NCBI RefSeq assembly: GCF_008692195.1
Contig: NZ_RXOM01000029.1
Location: 1-36,955 of the forward strand
Length of the DNA stretch: 36,955 nt
Direction of reading: 5' to 3'
DNA from: Salegentibacter sp. R32
GTDB lineage: Bacteria; Bacteroidota; Bacteroidia; Flavobacteriales; Flavobacteriaceae
The notes beneath the pieces were generated by a model that was not told where the DNA came from, did not search any database, and was given only the letters and a program-made list of their open reading frames with translations. Below are positions 33,201 through 36,955 of this stretch, in pieces. The position numbers and the translations under genes were made by a program. Every line of letters begins with the position of its first letter. The stretch's first letter is position 1.

Positions 33201-33342
33201 ATGATTTTTCATTAACTTCATTCAAGATAATAGACTCGCTTTCCAAAAGGTTTTTCCCTTTGGATGTTACAGATTTTGCTCTGTCTAAACCGATTAACTC
33301 TATTACTTCCTGACCTGTCATTATATTTGTTCGCTTATACAA
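30271..33342 (-). CDS. Large N6-adenine DNA methyltransferase (Eco57I-like class)
   Basis: A 1023-residue protein. The methyltransferase core is in the middle: TGTYYTPPALVEFIL, motif I LDPSCGSGIFLVESF (about 367) and motif IV DLIVGNPPFG (about 485-493). This gamma-class order is found in type I/IIG enzymes. The long N-terminal region (1-330) includes FPAVFLKKV, which could be the remnant of an ExK nuclease motif. The C-terminal 600-1000 likely recognises the target. A second ATG at 33321 (MTGQEVIEL) is an alternative start. With the downstream PD-(D/E)xK gene it probably forms a restriction-modification or phage-exclusion system. Confidence 0.88.
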   Translation of the reverse strand: MYKRTNIMTGQEVIELIGLDRAKSVTSKGKNLLESESIILNEVNEKSFKIDSIYFNTDNNGNSFPAVFLKKVSLFDEKTLEEIADIHRKVWNYKKVLFLYVYSDTEIRIYNCSEKPLIKSKEDFDFEKELQKVEIKAYNFSDKQQLKELNKLFSRIAIDSGVVWTLEEAQFIRDKIKLQRRVDKYLVSSLVNTANQLEEQGLKKEFIHKIILRSLFLLYLEDRGATDEKLYSLYKKDATSYFNILDNVEATYNLFKRLEDDFNGNVFTIEDDEQITADQLQLIKKCFISGNDNTPQIQLFENWRLFDFSIIQIELLSEIYENFLFKTDPELKKKTGTYYTPPALVEFILNEKLPVNKTEKSYNVKILDPSCGSGIFLVESFKRLVKRYENHHNERLTDFNKLKKLLTDNIFGVELHPQAIKVAAFSLYLALVDSLDPKTLWQKKKHRLPNLINNPNDKSLKEQGNNLFCRDTIADNKEIDTNEYDLIVGNPPFGTKELSDSIRNYCQKEGFAKEMVLPFLHKATTLAPNGEIALIFNTKVLTNTGGTYQNFRKWLFKECYVEKVFNFSILRNAHKNFGGQLFSDATGPISIVYYQKKLPKKPSDKIAYYAPKTFIKSNVIDGLSIDFTDLKYLPREECQKADTKIWKIAMWGGMSDWDLLQKLRSSNTSIKDFFKKNNIEYGVGFELSKPSVKPNNEIKKLPIHTPDNILKYYTPKPSNRIDADKFRRLGKVEAYQVSHILLNEGVKVNENHLSLLASFVDYKSAYSKGIVGIYSKNNDESLLKLLTVYLNSEFIRYFAFLTTSSWGIERDVVKHKELFEAPVLLKNLDKKQIENIITLFNDSLYDKEFYTINKSVENEINEIIFSSFSENDRYTIQNLLSSIELFHKKEKSTALYPILQNHIKEYSKIISKELNEFLDGQDLFVNATIYNINRFSPLMMIKLSHENVKKDIHTSNEHLDQELKKLDQHLWEEKANSIYFRKKLNYKTADDIFIIRPNQRRFWSKSMAIEDASELILEILNEN

Positions 33343-33373
33343 ACTTTTTGCCTAAAATACAAATTTCAGTCGG

Positions 33374-33381
33374 CAAAGGTA
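33374..33381 (-). promoter_or_regulatory. Putative -7 box (TACCTTTG) upstream of the Eco57I-like methylase gene
   Basis: The minus strand reads TACCTTTG, which fits TAnnTTTG, 32 bases before the ATG. A matching -33 TTG was not found at 19-21 bases. Confidence 0.35.
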
Positions 33382-33415
33382 GCTGTTTTTGCTATTTTTT
33401 AAGCTCTATTTGAGT

Positions 33416-36400
33416 TTAAATTTCAAGCTTATCAATCTCTTTCATCAACTTATCTGTTTCTGAAAGTGCCACAATGATTTTTTGATAGTGCAAAATATCG
33501 TCAAACTCTAATTTGCGGTCTTTTCTGTCTTTCAGCCATTTTTGAGCAGGTTGATAACCGCCAATGTAAAACTCCCAAGCAACTTGCGGAACATTGTCAA
33601 AATACTGCGTGTCGTTGATGTAAACTTTACCGTCTTTGTATTTGGTTTTACCAACTACATTATCTCCATCTATTGGATATTGCGTAATGTATTGCTCAAC
33701 GGTTGGACTTTTCAACAAATGAATTTGGCGTATTTCTCCGCCCAATTTTACCAATTGCCAAAACGTGTCTTGGTCTTTTGGATAAGGCACTCTTGGAAAG
33801 TCAATTTTTAAAAACTCTTTGTATTTCTCTCTGTAAGTTGGCGAATGTAAAACCGCATAGATGTAATCTAAAATGTCAATTGGTGCAAAGGTGTTTTCAG
33901 TTGTTTCCTTCTCGTTGGTAAAAGTTAAACCTAATTTATTCGCAATTTGATTTACAATTTCAGCTTTTAGATTTGGTGTTCTTTCTTCTGTTTGTTCAAT
34001 TGTTTGTTGTCCATTACTTTCTGGGTATAAGTAGAGTGGAAAAAGGCAACCTGTGCCAAATAATTTAGCACTTGCTGTAAAGTTTCCCTCAATTATTTTG
34101 TCTGTAATAAAGTTATGTCTATAATCTTGAGTTGTTTGTCTTGGTATGATTAATCCAATATTAGGCTGAAGTAAATGTTGCATAACTTCAAATCTCGAAC
34201 GACCAATAAAACCGCCTGAATTTTTGGTAATTATTGTTTCTCTTACATCAAAAGGTCTGTAGTTAATTTTTACTTGTTTAAATGTATCGTTTAAAATACT
34301 ATCTTTGGCTCGTGCAAATGTCCAACCGCTTGAATCTTGTTTTTCCTTATACTTTGACTTTAAAATATCAACAGTTTCATTCTCAAAATCATTTATTACG
34401 GTTTGAAGCTTTTGATTGGAAAATTGAATAGCTAAAGCGTCACATTTAGTCTCTATGCCATTAGAGTTTGAATTTAAAACCTCATTTACTTTAAACCCTT
34501 TTTCGTAATTTTTTATAAGTTCAAAATCTTTTGGAACGAAAAAGTAATATGGTTGTGAATAGACTAGCTTTTCCCATTTGATTTCAGAAATAGTTGAATT
34601 GTTAAGTGTTTCATATTTGCGATTCCTTTTCCCTTGCAAATCAAAATGATAAACTTCCCCTAATTCTGTTTTCTTCTTTTTAGCTGTTTTCACAAAGATG
34701 TTAATCGAAACACCTTGCATAATATCAAAAACATTTTGGTCAGGACTTCCATCAGGGCAAACTTCTTTTTTCTTGGCATTACCGTGTAAATCCAAGATGT
34801 AAATTTTATCAAAAGTCTCTAAAAGGTGTTTACGCATTTGGCGGTGTGTAATTCCGTCAATAAAGCTATTGTTTGAAATGTAAGCCAAAACGCCACTTCC
34901 ATTTTTCTCAATATAATGTTGTCCGTAGCGAATGAACTTTATGTAATCATCATCCAAATTGATTTTACGCTCATTGAGATTTTTCTTGTAGTCGGAAATT
35001 AAATCCTGAATCCAATCATTCTTATTGGTGCTACTAACAGCATAGGGTGGATTCCCAATCACACACATTACTGGCGTATCTCGTTTTATGTGGTTGGCTT
35101 CATTGGCTTCTGTACTTAACCAATTTGCAAATAAAGTTCCTGTGTCTTGGTGGTGTTCTTCTAAACTATTGGTTAAGTAAACTTTAAATCGTTGGTTAGA
35201 TGTTGGTTTAAATCCTGTTTCGGTCAAGAGCAAATCCAACTTTAAATGTGCCATTGCATAACTCGCCATTAGCAACTCAAAACCGTTTAAACGTGGCAAT
35301 AAATGCGTTTCTACATAATTGCTCCAAATGCCTTGTTGACCTTGAAATTTTTTGTGAATGTGTTTTACCACTTCCGCTAAAAAAGTTCCTGTTCCTGTGG
35401 CTGGGTCAAGAATTTGCACTTTGTGTACTTCTTGCTCCATTTGTTTATAGCCTGTTGCCGAACGCTTGTCTGCGGTTTGAGTATTTACTTTTATGCTTGT
35501 TTTACTGGTGTCGGCAAGTCCTTGCGGTAAATCAAATTCCGTTTTTAAAATGTCATCAACTGCCCGAACTATGAAATTCACAACGGGTTGCGGTGTGTAC
35601 CAAACGCCACGAGATTTACGCAATTTTGGGTCGTATTCGCTTAGGAAGGTTTCGTAAAAGTGAATTATTGGGTCTTCCATTTTGGTGGATTTCCCATAGT
35701 TCTTTAGAATTTCTTCTACGTTACAAGCCAAGAAGATTTCTGAGAGGTTTTCTACTACCCATTTAATTCGGTCGTCAATGTCAGGTCCTGCAATGTAGCC
35801 AAAGAGTTTTCGCAAAAACGGATTCGATTTTGGAATCAGTTCAGCCGCTTCTTGTCTGCTAAAATTACCTAAAGTTGGGTCGTGCAAACGAGCCGCAAAC
35901 ATTCCGTAAGCAATGGTTTGAGCATAAACGTCCGCAAAGCCTTGAGGTGTAATGTCGTGAATCAAGATTTGCTTGAAAGCCAACATTTGCTCTTTCAGCG
36001 TACTATTTTCTTGGTTTTCTTCATCACTGGTCAACGACTTTTCAATAATATCAGAAAGAAGGCGGGCTTTGCCCGCCATCATTTCTGCTAATTTTTTTGA
36101 GCTTTTTATTGTTTGTCCAACGTGAACGCAAAAGTCTTTTATCAGATTTTCAAAGTTGCCAAAGTTCTCAGGTAATGCTTTTATGCCTTTGTCCGTAATT
36201 TCTGCAATGGCAATTTTGGTAATGAATTCGCCTTCTCGGTAAAGATGAAAGTTGATGTAGTCCGTGAAAATTAAGTTGTTTAACGAAGCTTTGTATCGGT
36301 CAAACTGTTCTTTGTTTCCGGTTTTCTTTGTGCCGTCAAGGTCTTTGTCGCCAATGTCTTTCGCTTCAATAAATCCAACAGGAATATCTTTTTTAGTCAA

Positions 36401-36568
36401 AATGTAGTCAGGTGCTCCGCAACTTTGTCTTTTCGGTTCGTTGGTCGCTCTGATTGTCGGCACCAAACTTTCTAAAAGTTGCTGCAAGTCGCCACGAAAA
36501 GTATGTTCGGTAGCGTTTCCGAGTCTGTACCTTTTGTCTAAGTTGTCAATATATTGTTCTAATGTCAT
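33416..36568 (-). CDS. Single-chain type IIG / ISP-like restriction-modification enzyme
   Basis: A 1050-residue protein that combines cutting and methylation. The N-terminus carries a PD-(D/E)xK nuclease: GAPDYILTKK (D54) and VGFIEAKD (E68, K70). The middle has WYTPQPVVNFIVRA, motif I ILDPATGTGTFLAEVV (about 387) and motif IV CVIGNPPYA (about 501-508) of an N6-adenine methylase. The C-terminal 700-1050 matches the specificity region of type ISP enzymes (NYRPFDVRETIIT, FPRVPYP). No helicase domain is present, so it is closer to type IIG than to true ISP enzymes such as LlaGI. The spacing to the next leftward gene (73 bases) allows independent expression. Confidence 0.9.
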   Translation of the reverse strand: MTLEQYIDNLDKRYRLGNATEHTFRGDLQQLLESLVPTIRATNEPKRQSCGAPDYILTKKDIPVGFIEAKDIGDKDLDGTKKTGNKEQFDRYKASLNNLIFTDYINFHLYREGEFITKIAIAEITDKGIKALPENFGNFENLIKDFCVHVGQTIKSSKKLAEMMAGKARLLSDIIEKSLTSDEENQENSTLKEQMLAFKQILIHDITPQGFADVYAQTIAYGMFAARLHDPTLGNFSRQEAAELIPKSNPFLRKLFGYIAGPDIDDRIKWVVENLSEIFLACNVEEILKNYGKSTKMEDPIIHFYETFLSEYDPKLRKSRGVWYTPQPVVNFIVRAVDDILKTEFDLPQGLADTSKTSIKVNTQTADKRSATGYKQMEQEVHKVQILDPATGTGTFLAEVVKHIHKKFQGQQGIWSNYVETHLLPRLNGFELLMASYAMAHLKLDLLLTETGFKPTSNQRFKVYLTNSLEEHHQDTGTLFANWLSTEANEANHIKRDTPVMCVIGNPPYAVSSTNKNDWIQDLISDYKKNLNERKINLDDDYIKFIRYGQHYIEKNGSGVLAYISNNSFIDGITHRQMRKHLLETFDKIYILDLHGNAKKKEVCPDGSPDQNVFDIMQGVSINIFVKTAKKKKTELGEVYHFDLQGKRNRKYETLNNSTISEIKWEKLVYSQPYYFFVPKDFELIKNYEKGFKVNEVLNSNSNGIETKCDALAIQFSNQKLQTVINDFENETVDILKSKYKEKQDSSGWTFARAKDSILNDTFKQVKINYRPFDVRETIITKNSGGFIGRSRFEVMQHLLQPNIGLIIPRQTTQDYRHNFITDKIIEGNFTASAKLFGTGCLFPLYLYPESNGQQTIEQTEERTPNLKAEIVNQIANKLGLTFTNEKETTENTFAPIDILDYIYAVLHSPTYREKYKEFLKIDFPRVPYPKDQDTFWQLVKLGGEIRQIHLLKSPTVEQYITQYPIDGDNVVGKTKYKDGKVYINDTQYFDNVPQVAWEFYIGGYQPAQKWLKDRKDRKLEFDDILHYQKIIVALSETDKLMKEIDKLEI

Positions 36569-36583
36569 TTATTCATTCAATTT

Positions 36584-36662
36584 CTGTCAGAGCGTTGGAA
36601 AAAAACAGCTCTTTTGGTTTTTTCAGCGTTGGCTTTTGTGTCGGCAAAAACCAAATGTGCTG
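36584..36662 (+). repeat. Imperfect direct repeat flanking the large restriction cassette (right copy)
   Basis: This aligns with 29567-29644 and lies between the start of the type IIG gene and the last attC-like site. Shared blocks are CTGTCAG-GCGTTGG, CTCTTTTG, TTGGCTT and AAATGTG. Confidence 0.45.
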
Positions 36663-36686
36663 TTTGTGCGGTTGGCTTTTCAGCTT

Positions 36687-36825
36687 GCAGGTAACGGTCT
36701 TGTATAACAGAAAGTAAAAACTTAAAATGCTATACTTTTTCGTTGTGTTTTGTTGTTTGTTTTTCTGCCGAACTTTAGGTCTCGGCAACTGACCTTTTTA
36801 TTTTTGTTATACGTTGTTGTAAAAC
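36687..36825. repeat. attC-like palindrome L (right array site)
   Basis: The left box GCAGGTAAC (36687-36695) complements GTTACCTGC at 29536-29544, closing a 7.2 kb cassette. The right box GTTGTAAAAC (36816-36825) has no partner in the window. The stem TTGTATAACAGAAAGTAAAA pairs with the TTTTATTTTTGTTATAC segment. Confidence 0.8.
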
Positions 36826-36854
36826 GTATTTATTATCATAAATATAGTTAAAAC

Positions 36855-36886
36855 TTTGAAATATCGGTAAAGATTTAGTATTTTTG
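36855..36886 (+). promoter_or_regulatory. Strong rightward promoter at the window end
   Basis: TTTG (36855-36858) and TATTTTTG (36879-36886) are 20 bases apart, a good match to the Bacteroidetes -33/-7 pattern. The following GGTTCTTTGAAAAT resembles leader sequences of Bacteroidetes rRNA operons, but no rRNA gene begins before the window ends, so that reading is tentative. It fires away from the cassette array. Confidence 0.5.
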
Positions 36887-36955
36887 CACTCGGTTCTTTG
36901 AAAATACTAATGTGGTTAAATCTCTTGACCTGAACTAAGAGTTTAATTAATTCCA

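Noticed and set aside
101..36825. Recurring palindromic repeats as a CRISPR array
   Set aside because: Repeats are 130-200 bases, imperfectly palindromic and separated by 0.5-7 kb of genes; there are no short regular spacers or cas genes.
101..36825. Palindromes as MITEs or insertion-sequence remnants
   Set aside because: No target duplications surround them, the outer boxes differ from site to site, and the boxes pair across the genes rather than only within each palindrome. This fits attC logic better.

Overview
The window is AT-rich. It looks like chromosomal accessory DNA from a Bacteroidetes bacterium, most likely Flavobacteriia. The support is protein-family content (a Bacteroidetes-type tyrosine integrase, DUF6266, DUF1259), several TAnnTTTG-type -7 promoter boxes and a lack of clear Shine-Dalgarno sequences. 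No tRNA, rRNA or CRISPR array was seen.

Two mobile layers are superimposed. The outer layer (about 100-3990 and 22520-36825) is an array of cassettes separated by twelve long imperfect palindromes of about 130-200 bp. All cassette genes point left. Each palindrome has a left AAC and a right GTT triplet, an unpaired spacer and an inner stem, which is the logic of an integron attC site. In all eleven cassettes the 9-10 bases at one edge (GTT...) are the exact reverse complement of the bases at the other edge (...AAC), while different cassettes carry different sequences. That is expected if each cassette moves as a circle carrying its own recombination site. No integron integrase is visible, so this resembles a CALIN (attC cluster lacking an integron-integrase).

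Cassette contents from left to right are: a RelE/ParE toxin-antitoxin pair; a VapBC-type pair; a type II restriction-modification pair with a C5-cytosine methyltransferase; a two-gene unknown; a six-helix membrane protein; a two-helix membrane protein; a 332-residue unknown; a DUF1259 lipoprotein; a two-gene unknown; a secreted protein plus a DUF3761-like membrane protein; and a 7.2 kb cassette with a PD-(D/E)xK protein, an Eco57I-type N6-adenine methylase and a single-chain type IIG/ISP-like restriction-modification enzyme.

The inner layer (about 3980-22531, 18.5 kb) is an integrative element inserted inside one of the attC-like sites, bounded by an 11-bp direct repeat ATACGGTGTTG that is itself part of the attC arm. 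In order it carries a tyrosine recombinase, an 857-residue unknown, a small helix-turn-helix protein, a filamentous-phage-type Rep protein, and a defence block. The block consists of an XRE regulator, type III Mod, type III Res, a PHP-plus-ABC ATPase (TrlF-like) and a DUF262/HNH (GmrSD-like) protein. A three-gene module then reads as toxin, XRE antitoxin and SecB-like chaperone (a TAC system). After this come non-coding DNA with strong inverted repeats, an excisionase-like gene and a DUF6266 gene with a terminator.

The window is therefore a defence and stabilisation island with at least four restriction-modification-like systems and three toxin-antitoxin modules, gathered by two different recombination mechanisms. 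The main uncertainties are the exact families of the small cassette proteins and whether the palindromes are recombined by a classical integron integrase.
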